This document shows, piece after piece, positions 23,562 through 34,250 of a stretch of DNA of 64,000 nucleotides (positions within the stretch are counted from its first letter, which is position 1; the number at the start of each line of letters is the position of its first letter). The notes beneath the pieces were generated by a model, which saw nothing but the letters and a program-made list of their open reading frames with translations, had not been told where the DNA came from and ran no database searches. A program made the translations under genes and the position numbers. The DNA lies in the NCBI GenBank assembly GCA_024734555.1, contig JANPWX010020134.1, positions 1 to 64,000 on the forward strand. The letters run 5' to 3'. This stretch comes from Trochalopteron elliotii (lineage: Eukaryota; Chordata; Aves; Passeriformes; Leiothrichidae).

Positions 23562-24390
23562 CACCGTCCCGGGCCGATGTCACGGAGCGACGTCAGGAAT
23601 GGGAGCTTGGATCGTCCCAGGAGGTGGAAGCAGCTGAGTCTGGATGCTCTGAGCTGCCTCTTCTCACCTCTCTTGGTGTCAAATTATCCAAGTCAGGCTG
23701 GGTTTGTTAAATCCTGGCTTTATCCAGGGCTGGTTGGTCCTTTTGGGCACGGCTGGAGTTGGAATTATTGATGCTCGAATTCATTCTCATTCCCCACATT
23801 CCACAATTCTCTCCCTCTCCGGGTACTCTGCAGCTGGAGCATCCCCACATCTTTGTTTCCTTGCCATCCCTTCCCTCCAAAGCTGGGGACCAGCAGAAAT
23901 CAAAACTGAAGGATTTATCCACAGGTTTACCAGGAAACCACAACCTTTCCTAAAACATCCTCACCTGGATTTGTGGAGTGAGGGAAATCAGGTCAGGATG
24001 AATTTTCCTCACCTGTGTCCCTCAATTCCCTGCACTTCTCTATCCAGCACTAACTGGCACTTCTACCCACCATCCCTTATTTCCAGTCATGGATATCCTG
24101 ACCTGAAGCTATGCTTTAAAAATAGATATTTTTCCAAGAACAAAACTGGAAGGAGGATGGGAGCAGAGGAGCAACATCTGGGCTCCTGCTGCTTCCTCTT
24201 TTTTGGCAAAATCTGCACAGGATTCAGTGTTCCAACCTCACTTTTAGCACTTTTTGTCCCATCTTTGTGTCCACTTCCAAGTTCTGGGGTCCAATACCAG
24301 AATTCCAAGGTCAAAAATGGAAAAAAAAAAAAGAGCACTCTGGGATTTTCTGGTTGGGTGGGAACTGGTCTTCCCTAAGTTAAATAAATT
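23562..24390 (+). other. 3' UTR of the CYLD-like gene
   Basis: No coding potential follows the TGA at 23559-23561. The first good poly(A) signal is AATAAA at 24383-24388. An A-run lies at 24322-24332. The exact cleavage site is not determined. Confidence 0.5.
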
Positions 24391-24659
24391 TATAAACTTG
24401 GGGGGTTCTCTGCTATTAAGTGGGAAGTTGTACTGGAGTCAGCAGGGTGCCCAAATTCCACAAAAACCTCAAGGAAAGCATCCAAGAGTCCCAGATGTGC
24501 AGGTTTAACCCCATTCCTGCTCTTTTCCCCCCCCTCTTTAATGCAGAGTGGAGTGATTTTAACAAAGCCTGGAACTTTGGATGGCTCCTGGTGGCTTGGG
24601 ACACGTGGTTTGGAATCTTTCTGGCATTCCAAGTGTTGCCAGCAGGTCCTGGAGGGATT

Positions 24660-25200
24660 CTTTCCCTCTGCTCAGCTCTGAGAGGTCACATGTGGAATAC
24701 TAGGTCCGATTTGGAGCTTCCCAGTAAAAGAGAGACAAAATCCAAGGAAAAACCACAGAGATGATGAAGGGACTGGAGCATCTCCTATAAGAAGAGGCTG
24801 AGGGAGCTGGAATTGCCCAGCCTGGAGAACAAAAAGCTCAGGAAATCTCCTCAATATCCATAAATACCTGAGGAGAACGTGCAAGGACACCCAGGAGCTT
24901 CTCTGCCCACCAAAATGATTCCTGAACATCAGGAATTACATCTTATCCATGAGGGTGACAAATGCTGGCACAGGTCACTCTCCTTGTTCTTCATTCCTCC
25001 TCTCCCAAAAACTCAGGAAAATTTCTGTTCAGGTACAATGGACTCCTTATCTTTGGTGCTTTGCTTAAAAAAAAAAATCTAATTTATAGCAAACTGATCC
25101 TGGATTTCCTGGAGTTTTTTTTTCCTGTCTTAAAATGGAATACAGTGCTATTGGAATTCCCAGAAATCTGGGATCATCAGGCCATGCTTCGTTAACCTCT
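24660..25200 (+). mobile_element. CR1 LINE 3' region between the CYLD-like gene and NAPRT
   Basis: Reads 'gagatgatgaagggactgga', 'gaagaggctgagggagct', 'aattgcccagcctggagaac' and 'cataaatacctgagg', typical of the CR1 3' region, then decays after about 25065. 25200-25370 shows nothing recognisable. Confidence 0.8.
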
Positions 25201-25372
25201 TAATTATTTTCTTCCCTGTAATTTCTGCCAAGATCCGAACCATGGAGAGGAGGGTGGACAGGAAAGCCACAGGTTTGATCCCTGGGGATTTCCCTCTCAA
25301 CTTCCCATTCCCAATGGAGCTCCAAAGGGTTTTTCACTGGAATTAGGGTCGGAGCCATGGTGGGAAAAGGCC

Positions 25373-25974
25373 TTTATTTGTTTATTGCTTAGTCAGAAGC
25401 TCAGCGTGGGTTAGAACCACATCTCCTGTAGGAACAGGGGTTAGAGAGTGCAAGATAAACCTGGAGCTGGGATCAACCTGGAGCTGGGATCAACCTGGAG
25501 CGAGCCTCCACATCCCAGGGAATTTGGCCAGAATGGAAAGAGTTGGAATGTGACCACAGAGATGAAGCTTAGAATTGCCAAAGCACAGAGTGTCTGCCGT
25601 GGGTCTCCCATTGGGTGTCCCATGTCACCCTTTTGGTGACACCCCAAACTTTCTTCTGGTGCCACCAAGGAGCTTCAGGATGGGGAGCCACCACAGAGGG
25701 CCACAGGGCTGGCAGGGCCACCAAGATAAGGCACAAGGCTGGCAGGGCCACCAAGTTGTCACTTCCAGGGGATGCAGGGACAGCTCTGCCTTCCCCACCC
25801 CTGTGTTCCCACCTTCCCTACTGAGACCTCAGGGTGCTCTCCCAGTTCCTGCAGGTTCCTCGGGTTAGCACCAGGCAGCAGAAAGGTCTAAATTAGAGAT
25901 GTTAATTCCTACCGAGGCACCTGGGCTTCCCAAAAAAAGCACGGAGCAGGAGCTGGGGATGAGCAGGGACCCCC
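25373..25974 (-). other. NAPRT: 3' UTR and poly(A) signals of NAPRT
   Basis: Two minus-strand AATAAA signals lie at 25373-25378 and 25381-25386 (tttatt on plus). The stop codon is at 25975-25977. The stretch between them has no other gene. Confidence 0.65.
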
Positions 25975-28900
25975 TCAGTGGCTGCCCTGACGCAGCTCCA
26001 GGAAGAGCCGGTGCAGCCGTTCTGTCACAGCCACCTGGGAATGGCAACAAGAGGGGTCAGGGAGCAGCTCTGTGGGGGCTTTGTTCAGGCCACCAAATCC
26101 GGTGGCATTCCTAGGTGGAATGTGGGATGGGGAATGGCCAGTGGGATGTGGGAAGGGCTGGACGTACCGGGTAGGGCTGAGGCTCATGGAGTCGGCGGTG
26201 AGCGGGGCTGAGCAGGTTGAGGGACAGCTGGGCGTGGGTCCTCACCTCTGGCAGGCTGGGCAGGGGCTCACACACCTGCAGGGATGGAGATCCACGTGGG
26301 AAGATCCACGTGGGAAGATCCACGTGGGAAGCCACCACCCAGCACCAATCCCAACGAGCCACCGCATCCAGGTTGGCACAAGAGTTGTTGGCACATCTCA
26401 GAAGCCACCAGGATCCTTGATCCAGCCCCCAGCATGGAAGAGGAGACTTCCCAGGAGATGGGACCATTCCTGACCTGGCCATCCCTGAAGTAGGTGCGAT
26501 GGAGGGGCTCCACCATGCTGGGAATGACCTTGGTGGTCTCCCCAAGCTGCCCCAGGATGTGGATCCCCAGCTCCTGCCCGGCGCTGGGTGATGGCTCCTC
26601 TTCCAGGGCCATGAGGTCCATGAAGGGGTGACCTGCCAGGAGGACATCAGGGAGAGAGTTATGGAGCAGGAGATTCCCCCAGGACTCTGGGAAGGGTCTC
26701 CAGACTCACCAGCAGCATCGTAGAGCCGATAGATTGCCTTCATCCCCGGGATTGTCATCTTCTCCTCATCCTCTGTGAGCTTCAGGCATGGGGAGCCATT
26801 GACCTCCACCAGCTGTGGGAGAAGGGAAGGGAACCTGTGACCCCTCTGGGGAGGCCACTGATGCAAATCAGCTGAAAAAAGACAAGTAAAAAACCCTAAA
26901 ACCACCCCAAAGTTGGGCATTCTGCCTCCTCCTGCCTGTGGAGAACTTGGGCCTTCTGGTGGGCAAAGAATTGGCCACGACCCAAAACTGGCATCCGGAA
27001 TTTTCCCATATCCTGGGCTCATCCCACAGTGTGGGCAGCAGGAAAACGGGAATTCTGCCCCTCTGCCCCTCTCAGGTGAGACTCCACCTGCAGAGCTGCT
27101 GCAGCCCTGGGATCCAACATCAGGAGGACATGGAGCTGCTGGAGCAGGTCCAGAGGAGGCCATGGAGATGCTCCAAGAGCTGAAGCCCCTCTGCTCTGGA
27201 GCCAGGCTGGGAGAGGTGGGAATGTCCAGCCTGGAGAAGGCTCCAGGGAGACCTCAGAGCCCCATCCAGTGCCTAAAAGGGGCCCCAGGAAAGCTGGAGA
27301 GGGACTTTGGACAAGGGATGGAGGGACAGGATGAGGGAGAATGGCTTCCCACTGCCAGAGGGCAGGGATAGGTAGGATATTGGGAAGAAATTCCACCCTG
27401 TGAGGGTCGTGAGGGGCTGGAATGGAATTCCCAGAGAAGCTGTGGCTGCCCCATTCCTGGAAGTGTCCAATGCCAGGTTGGATGGGGCTTGGGAGCAACC
27501 TGGAACAGTGGAAGGTGTCCCTGCCCATGGTGGTGGAGGACCTCAAAAAATCCCTTCCAAGGCAAATTCTTTTGTGACTCTGTGACTCCTCCATGGAGCA
27601 GGTGTGGACCACCTGGAAGTGGCTCAGCGAGGATTGGGATATTTGGGATTCAGGCTGCCACCTGTACCTTGTAGACACAGCCCAGGGATGGCTGCAGGGG
27701 ACACGTCACCAGGTTGGTCCCGATGCCAATCATGTTGATCTCACTCCCCTGAGGCAGCAGAGGAGACAGAGACCATCAACATCCCAGCCCTGCCAGCACC
27801 AGGAACAGCCCAGGTGACATCCCAGCCCTGCCAGCACCACCCTGGTGACATCCCAGCCCTGCCAGCAGATCTCACCTCCCTCCTGAACTCCTCCAGGCTC
27901 TGCTCGCTGATGTCGTTGCTGACGGCGATGGGGATGGTCCCAAACCAGGGCACCTGGAAGCTGGAAAGGCAGGATTTGGGAGGGATTCATGGATCTGCCC
28001 GCAGCACCCAGAGCCATCAGGGCTCCCAAATCCTGGCAGGATGAAGGGCTGGGTGCAGGTGAGGATGGTGGGGATCAGTGACTTCAATCCCTGGGCTGGC
28101 ATGGGACTCACTGAGCTGCGCAGGCTCGGAACACTTCCCGGATTTCCTTGGATTGCTGGGCCAGGTCCCCGCTGTCCAGGCGCACTCCGATGGCCTGGTA
28201 TCCCAGCTGGTGCAGTGCCAAGGCCACGGCACAGAAATTGGGCAAACCACTCCTGGCACGGGCAAAGAAAGCGTTAATGACAAGTGGGACACAGGTCCAT
28301 TGTGGATCCAGCAGCATTTCCAAGCCCTGTGCCAGCCAACATTCCTACTCCAAGGCCACCAACAAGGAGGGACACATCCATCCCCTGTGCCATGGTGGGA
28401 AAATCCTGGCATCCTCACCTCCTGACACAATAGGTGTCCAGCAATCCCTGGAAGTCACAGGGGAAGGTGACAGCGTAGGACACGAAGGCAGCCAGCTCGC
28501 CCTGGTTGGCCTTGCTGGGAGGAGTCTGGAGCAGGTCACAAACCCGCTGCAGCCAGGACACGGCCAGGTCTGCGAGATCCACGGGATCTCCTCCAGCCCG
28601 AGGTGGCAGATCCTGCCAGGGGAACGTGGAATTTCCACAGCCCGTGGCATTATCCAAGGTGCCAGGAGTGTGGGAACAGGTGGAGTGTTCCATTCCACAT
28701 CCATCACACTCTAATGCCTGTCTGCATTCCCATCCCTATCTCATCCCACATCCCATTCCTCACCCCTATCCACATCCTCATTCCCATCCCCATCTCCATC
28801 CCACCCTACCCCCATCCCCACCACATCCCTATCCCATCTCCATTCCATCTCCTCCCATCCCTAACTCCGTACAAACCCCATCCCACTTCCCTCTGCCCAT

Positions 28901-31900
28901 CCCTATCACACCCATATCCCATGTTCATCCACATCCCATCCCCAACCCCATTCAATCCCTACCCCATCCAATCCCCAGCCCTATCCCATCCCAACCCATT
29001 CCCATCTCCATCCTTATCCCCCTCTACATCACCACCCCCATGAGATCCCTATCCCCATCCCACTCTCACCTGCACTTCCATCCCTATCCTCATCCCACCC
29101 CCATCCAATATTCACCCCCATTCCCATCCCATTCCAATCCCATCCCCATTCCTACCCCCATTCCCATTCCCACCCTCACCTGCATTCCCTTCCCTATCCT
29201 CATCCCACCTCCATCCAAAATTCACCCCCATTCCCATCCCATCCCCATTCTCATCCCACCCCCAATCCCATTCCCACTCCCATTCCTATTCCCACCCTCA
29301 CCTGCATTCCCATCCCTATCCTCATCCCACCCCCATCCAATATTCACCCCCATTCCCATCCCATCCCCATTCTCATCCCACCCCCATNNNNNNNNNNNNN
29401 NNNNNNNNNNNNNNNNNNNNNNNNNNNNNNNNNNNNNNNNNNNNNNNNNNNNNNNNNNNNNNNNNNNNNNNNNNNNNNNNNNNNNNNNNNNNNNNNNNNN
29501 NNNNNNNNNNNNNNNNNNNNNNNNNNNNNNNNNNNNNNNNNNNNNNNNNNNNNNNNNNNNNNNNNNNNNNNNNNNNNNNNNNNNNNNNNNNNNNNNNNNN
29601 NNNNNNNNNNNNNNNNNNNNNNNNNNNNNNNNNNNNNNNNNNNNNNNNNNNNNNNNNNNNNNNNNNNNNNNNNNNNNNNNNNNNNNNNNNNNNNNNNNNN
29701 NNNNNNNNNNNNNNNNNNNNNNNNNNNNNNNNNNNNNNNNNNNNNNNNNNNNNNNNNNNNNNNNNNNNNNNNNNNNNNNNNNNNNNTCCCATCCCAACCC
29801 AATCCCACCCCCATTCCCATTCCATCCCATTCCCATCCCATTCCCATTCCCATCCCATCCCAACCCAATCCCACCCCCATTCCCATCCCCATCCCCACCC
29901 CACCCCAGGCAGGGCTCACCCGTGGCTGCACCTCCTCCAGGCACCTGAAGGACATGACGAAGGAGTGGGCGATGGTGCCGCGCACGGGAATTCCGTAGAG
30001 TTTTCCCGCCAGGATGTTGCTGGTGCAGTCGAAGCCTGCCAGGAGGGACATGGGGGGGGACACCCAGGTGACGGCAGGGCCGCGGTGGCACCGGGAGCCG
30101 TGGGCTGGGACTCACCCCCGATGTAGGAATATTTGGATGCCGAGAGGGCTCCGTCCGGCCCCTGCGCGCGCCGGAGCCCCATCTCCATCAGCTTCACGTC
30201 CGGGCCGGCCAGGAGACGGAATCTGGCAGCGTTGGTGGCCACCAGGCTGGGGGACAAAAGGGGGACAGGGTCACACAGAGCCAGCACAGCCAAAGGGGAA
30301 GGGGTTCCGGGATCCTCCCTGCTTGGATGATCACCATGGGACTCGGTGGATGGGGATGTGGTGGAGATGACCAAAGGGACTTGGGGAGATCCTAAGGGTG
30401 ACCTGTGGGGGACCAGGACATCCCTCAGGAGAACCTGGGGGACAGGGAGACCCTTCACAGGGTGGGCCGGACATGGAAAACCCTCGGGAAAACTTGGGGG
30501 GACACTGGGACACCCTCCAGTAGTTAAATTTAACTGGTAGAATTCCAGCAGTTAAATTCCAGTAAGGGATTTGTGGGGTCATGGTACCCCCAAGATTGGG
30601 GTGTCCCTGACCTCACATCTCTCTCTGGATTGGGGGGTGCTGCACTCCCTTCCCTGCCCCTCTCCATCTTCCAGGGGCTTTGGGAGATCCTAAGGGTGAC
30701 CTGTGAGGGACCAGGACATCTCTGAGGAGAACCTGGGGGACAGGGAGACCCTTCAGGGGACCCACAGGGTGAGCTGGACATGGAATGCCCTCAGGAAAAC
30801 TTGGGCGGACACCTTCCAGCAGTTAAATTCAACTGGTAGAATTCCAGCTGTTAAATTCCAGTAGGGGATTTGTGGGGTCATGGTACCCCCAAGACTGGGG
30901 TGTCCCTGACCTCACATTTCCCTCTGGACTGGGGCTGCTGCACTCCCTTCTCTGCCCCTCTCCATCTTCCAGGGGCTTTGGGATCATCCCCATCACAAAA
31001 TACCTGGCGTAGTTGACCAGGCACAGCAAGGTGGTCTCCAGAAGCTGCACCACCAGGAGCGGCCCCTTCACCTGCAGGAACGGCACCTGTGGGAACAGCA
31101 GTGACATCCTGGACCCTCTGGAGCAGAGAGGAGCTGGGAAAGGCAGGAATGGGGGTCCAGGGGATCCCCAGAGTCAAGGAAAAGGGAAGACCTGAAGACC
31201 TGGGCCTGGCAGAGGTGGGATGGTCAGGAAAGGGGTTGCAGGGGGATATTGGTGGAGGAAAAGGGGGTACAAAGGGATTCCAGTGGCAGGGAAGGGGGTG
31301 CAGGAGGATCCTATTGCCCAGGAATGAGGGTCCAGATTGTCCCTGTGCCCAGGAAAGGGGTTCCAGGGGTTCCCAGTGTGAAGGAAAAGGGGGAGTCACA
31401 GGGTGGGGACACCCAGGATGGAGATTCAAGGGGTCCATGGTGTTGAGGAAAGGTGGAGGGGTTGGGAAGGCAGGAATGGGGGTCCAGGGGCTCCCAGGTT
31501 CAAGGGAAAAAGGGGGTGTTGGGAAAAACAGGATTGGAGTTCCAGGAGATCCCAGGTTCAAGGGAAAAGGGGAGGTCTGGGAGCTGGGATGGTCAGGAAA
31601 GAAGATGGAGGGGGGTCCCACCCTGGGAAAGACGACGGAGCCCTCGGGAATGGCGGTGACGGTCACCTCGGAGGCGTCCAGGGTGGCCAGGTAGTCGAAG
31701 AAGGCGTCGTCTATGGTGCTGGGCAGGACAGAGCGCAGGTACGCGACATCTGTGGGGACAGCGCGGTGACACCGGGGCTGAGGGACACAGGGGGAGGTGG
31801 GAGGGGACACCGAGCCTCCCATGGACAGGCAGGTGACAGCAGGTGGGTGACAGCACCCCCAGTATGGAGAGAGACAGGGTGGGGTGGCCCAAGTCCCCTC

Positions 31901-32920
31901 TGAGGGACATCTCTGGAGGTGATGTGACATCTCTGTCCCAGCGTCCCTCCAACTCTCCCTGAGGGTTCTTTGTGTCCACCCCTGCCCTGTGTCCCTTGAA
32001 GGGTCTCCCCTGTCCCCTAAGTCCCTCTGAGAGAGATGTCCCTGTCCCTCTCTGAGTTGTCCTGATCCCCTGCAGTCCCCCAGGGGGGTTCCCCTGTCCC
32101 CCAAGTCCCCCTCAAATGCTGTCACTCTCCCCCACCCCAGGTTCCTCTGAGAGACGTCCCTGTCCCCCTCAAGTCCTCTTGAGGAATTCCCTTGTCCTCC
32201 CCAAGTCCCCCTGGGGGTTTCCCATCCCCAGATCACTCTGAGAGATGTCTCTGTCCCCCTTAAGTCTCCCCGAAACCTCCCCAGCCACCCCTGGATGCTG
32301 TCCCATCCCGTACAAGTCTCCTTGAGTTGTTCCCCCATCCTTCCCCGGGGCCAATTTCCCCCTTTCCCTCGAGTCCCTCCCACCGCTCGCCGCTGTCCCT
32401 TCCTCATCCTTTACCCAGTCCCCTCCTGTCCCCTGGAGTTGTTCCAAAATCTCCCTGGGAAAGTTCCCTTCTCCCTCTCCCACCACCGCTCCCCACGCCG
32501 CTTCTCCCGCCACTTCTTAATCCTACCCCCGGTCCCCTCCTGTCCCCGCTGTCCCCTTGAGTTATTCCCCTCTCCTTCCCCCTCGACCCCTCCCCACAAC
32601 GCTTCCCCCGTCCCTTCCTCATCCTCTCCTCTGTCCCGCCCTGCCCCCTGGAGTTGTTCCCCTCAAAGTCCCACCGGGACCGTCCCCTCTCCCACCAATC
32701 CTCCCCACGAGTCCCCGCGCTGTCGCCACGCACCGGCAGCGGAGAAGCGGAAGGCTCGGAGCCCCCGCAGCCCCTCGGCCAGGCCGGCGCCGAGCGCGAA
32801 GGAGCCGCGGAAGGGCGGACGGCGGAAGAAGAGCCCGGCGGCGGCCGGGGCGCGGTGTCGCCCGGCCCGCCAGTGCCCGTAGGCCATGGACACCTGGTAC
32901 AGGTCGGCCAGCGGCGCCAT
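25975..32920 (-). CDS. NAPRT: Nicotinate phosphoribosyltransferase
   Basis: Cytosolic enzyme joining nicotinate and PRPP, with ATP, to give nicotinate mononucleotide (Preiss-Handler route to NAD). Thirteen exons, first to last: 32734-32920, 31622-31749, 31004-31086, 30116-30246, 29920-30035, 28419-28612, 28112-28252, 27876-27960, 27668-27748, 26710-26812, 26475-26632, 26168-26275, 25975-26034; 1575 nt, 524 residues (human about 538). ATG at 32920 has an ideal context (gccATGg). The start reads [17 protein letters not shown], then [36 protein letters not shown], the ribose-phosphate-binding [23 protein letters not shown] and KLTEDEEK, all family landmarks. The acceptor of the eighth exon was chosen six codons' worth of evidence early (FQVPWFG) because the alternative breaks frame. 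The intron between 28613 and 29919 holds the satellite and the N gap; no exon appears missing there because the phases join. Confidence 0.93.
26287..26332. repeat. Three 14-base repeats each holding a CACGTG E-box
   Basis: 'gatccacgtgggaa' occurs three times in a row, with CACGTG at 26293-26298, 26307-26312 and 26321-26326, in the intron just downstream of the NAPRT exon 26168-26275 on the plus coordinate axis. Whether the E-boxes bind a factor is unknown. Confidence 0.7.
27090..27600 (+). mobile_element. CR1 LINE 3' region in a NAPRT intron
   Basis: A long forward copy has 'tgctggagcaggtccagag', 'tgctctggagccaggctg', 'ctggagagggactttggac', 'gaatggcttcccactgcc' and 'ggaaggtgtccctgccca', ending near 'gtgactctgtgactc'. 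Confidence 0.85.
28690..29905. repeat. (CCCATC)n / (CCCATTC)n satellite in a NAPRT intron
   Basis: Over 1.2 kb of near-continuous C-rich 5-7-mers (cccatc, cccattc, ccccatcc), with longer higher-order copies around 'cacctgcattcccatcccta'. The minus strand is correspondingly rich in GGG runs. An N run at 29388-29786 lies inside it, so its true length is unknown. Long open frames here are artefacts of the repeat. Confidence 0.9.
29388..29786. other. Assembly gap (399 N)
   Basis: A run of N bounded on both sides by the same C-rich satellite. The gap lies within one NAPRT intron, and the flanking exons 28419-28612 and 29920-30035 join in phase 0. Confidence 0.99.
30384..30985. repeat. Two-copy tandem duplication, about 298-base unit
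   Basis: The block starting 'ggagatcctaagggtgacc' at 30384 recurs at 30682 in the same order: 'ggagaacctgggggacaggg', 'gcagttaaattccagta', 'tcatggtacccccaaga', 'ccccctctccatcttccagg'-like. Divergence is modest, so the duplication is fairly recent. The second copy ends near the NAPRT exon at 31004. Confidence 0.85.
31100..31610. repeat. Degenerate intronic tandem repeat in NAPRT
   Basis: Repeats of 'caggaatgggggtccagggg' and 'aaggaaaaggggg' occur at roughly 50-70 base spacing between exons 31004-31086 and 31622-31749. Confidence 0.65.
31980..32650. repeat. Pyrimidine-rich degenerate repeat in NAPRT intron 1
   Basis: Repeated 'ctgagagatgtccctgtccc' and 'ccccaagtccccctc' (about 31990-32270), then 'ccccttgagttgttcccc' and 'cctccccacaacgcttc' variants (about 32310-32650). 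No exon is seen in it. Confidence 0.65.
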
Positions 32921-33866
32921 GGCGGGGCGGGGACACGGGGACAGGGGAGGGGACATGGGGAGGGGCGGGGGAGGAGCGGGGAAATAGGAGGGATACGGAA
33001 GCGCGGGGCAGCAGGGCTGGCAGCGCAAGAGGGACACGGGGATGGCAGTACAAGGGGGACACGAGGAAAGCAGTACAAGGGACACACGGGGATGGCAGCA
33101 CAAAGAGGACACGGGACAGGGTTGGCGACACAGTTGAACACGCGCGGGGTGGCAGCGCACAGTGGACATGTGGCGCAGGGATGGCAGCACAAGGGGGACA
33201 CGGGGATGGCAGCAGAGGGAGGATACAGGGACAGAGGGACACAGGGGACAACGGAGACAGGGCATCAGGGATGGCGGCACACGGGGGATACAGAGATGGT
33301 GACACAGGGGACACGGATGGCAACACACGGGTGACACTGGGATGGCGACAGACGCAGGACACGGGGCACAGGGGATGGCAGCACATAGAGGACACTGGGC
33401 ACAGGGATGGTGGCACAGAGGGGACACAGGGCACCGGGGATGGCAGCACACACAGGAGACACAGGGATGGTGACATGGCAGAAATGGGACACAGAGAGCA
33501 CACGTGGCAGCTGCTGTGCCAGCAGGGACTCAGGATGGCAGCACAGGGGACAAGTGGCACTCCCAGCACTGCTCTGAGGGTGGCAGGACCCTGCGAGAGA
33601 CACGTGTCACACATCAAGTGATATGTGGCCCCACCAGGACAAGGGACAACTCTGCAGTACAATTCCATGAAGCTTCTCGTGTGCCTTGGTGGCCCCAGAC
33701 CTTGGACTCTGGCACTGGGACAGACCTCGTGTTCCCCAAGTCAGGAATGTCACCTGTGCCCTTGCCAGGCCACGCTCAGCTGAAGTGACCTGGGCAGGGA
33801 GTCAGTGGGAAAAGAGGGATGAAATCCATCCCAAACCAGCAATTCCTGGATGATTCCTGGTTATTC

Positions 33867-33899
<33 letters not shown>

Positions 33900-34206
33900 G
33901 GCAGGGAATGACTGGGGTCTCTAAACCTTGGGAAAGGTGACTGGAAACACCCTGAGACCTTCATTCCAGCCCCAAAATTCAGGTGCATGTCTTGAGATCT
34001 TTCCTTCCATGAAAGATGAGGAAATCATGGAATGGTTTAGGTTGAAAGAGACTTTAAATATCCCTCATTCCAATCCCCTGCAATGGGCAGGGACACCTTC
34101 CACTAGCCCAGGTTGCTCAAATACCCCAAAATCTCCCACCAAATCCCTCTGGAGAAGCTGCACCCAAGGGAAAAACCCACAACCCAATATGCACTCCCAA
34201 TGTTTC
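32921..34206. repeat. NAPRT upstream region with a 25-40 base minisatellite
   Basis: 32921-33010 is GC-rich (gggcggggg) and probably holds the NAPRT promoter; no clear TATA box. 33020-33560 is a minisatellite of 'gggatggcagcacaagggg' plus 'gacacgg', about 15-20 copies. 33570-33860 is unique spacer, 33870-33900 a T-run, and 34020-34140 a reversed CR1 tail. No coding gene is supported in this stretch. Confidence 0.75.
34020..34140 (-). mobile_element. CR1 LINE 3' tail, reversed
   Basis: 'aatcatggaatggtttagg', 'ccctgcaatgggcagggac', 'tagcccaggttgctcaaa'. It lies just downstream of the EEF1D poly(A) site, between EEF1D and NAPRT. Confidence 0.75.
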
Positions 34207-34212
34207 TTTATT
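34207..34212 (-). terminator. EEF1D: EEF1D poly(A) signal
   Basis: AATAAA on the minus strand (tttatt on plus), about 40 bases past the TAG stop at 34251-34253, giving a very short 3' UTR. Confidence 0.75.
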
Positions 34213-34250
34213 AGTTCCGGGTTCAGAGGACGGGGATACAATTTTTCCTT

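Noticed and set aside
28506..29948. 480-codon plus-strand and overlapping long minus-strand open frames
   Set aside because: They run through the C-rich satellite and the N gap. They are open because the repeat lacks stops, and they clash with NAPRT exons on the other strand.
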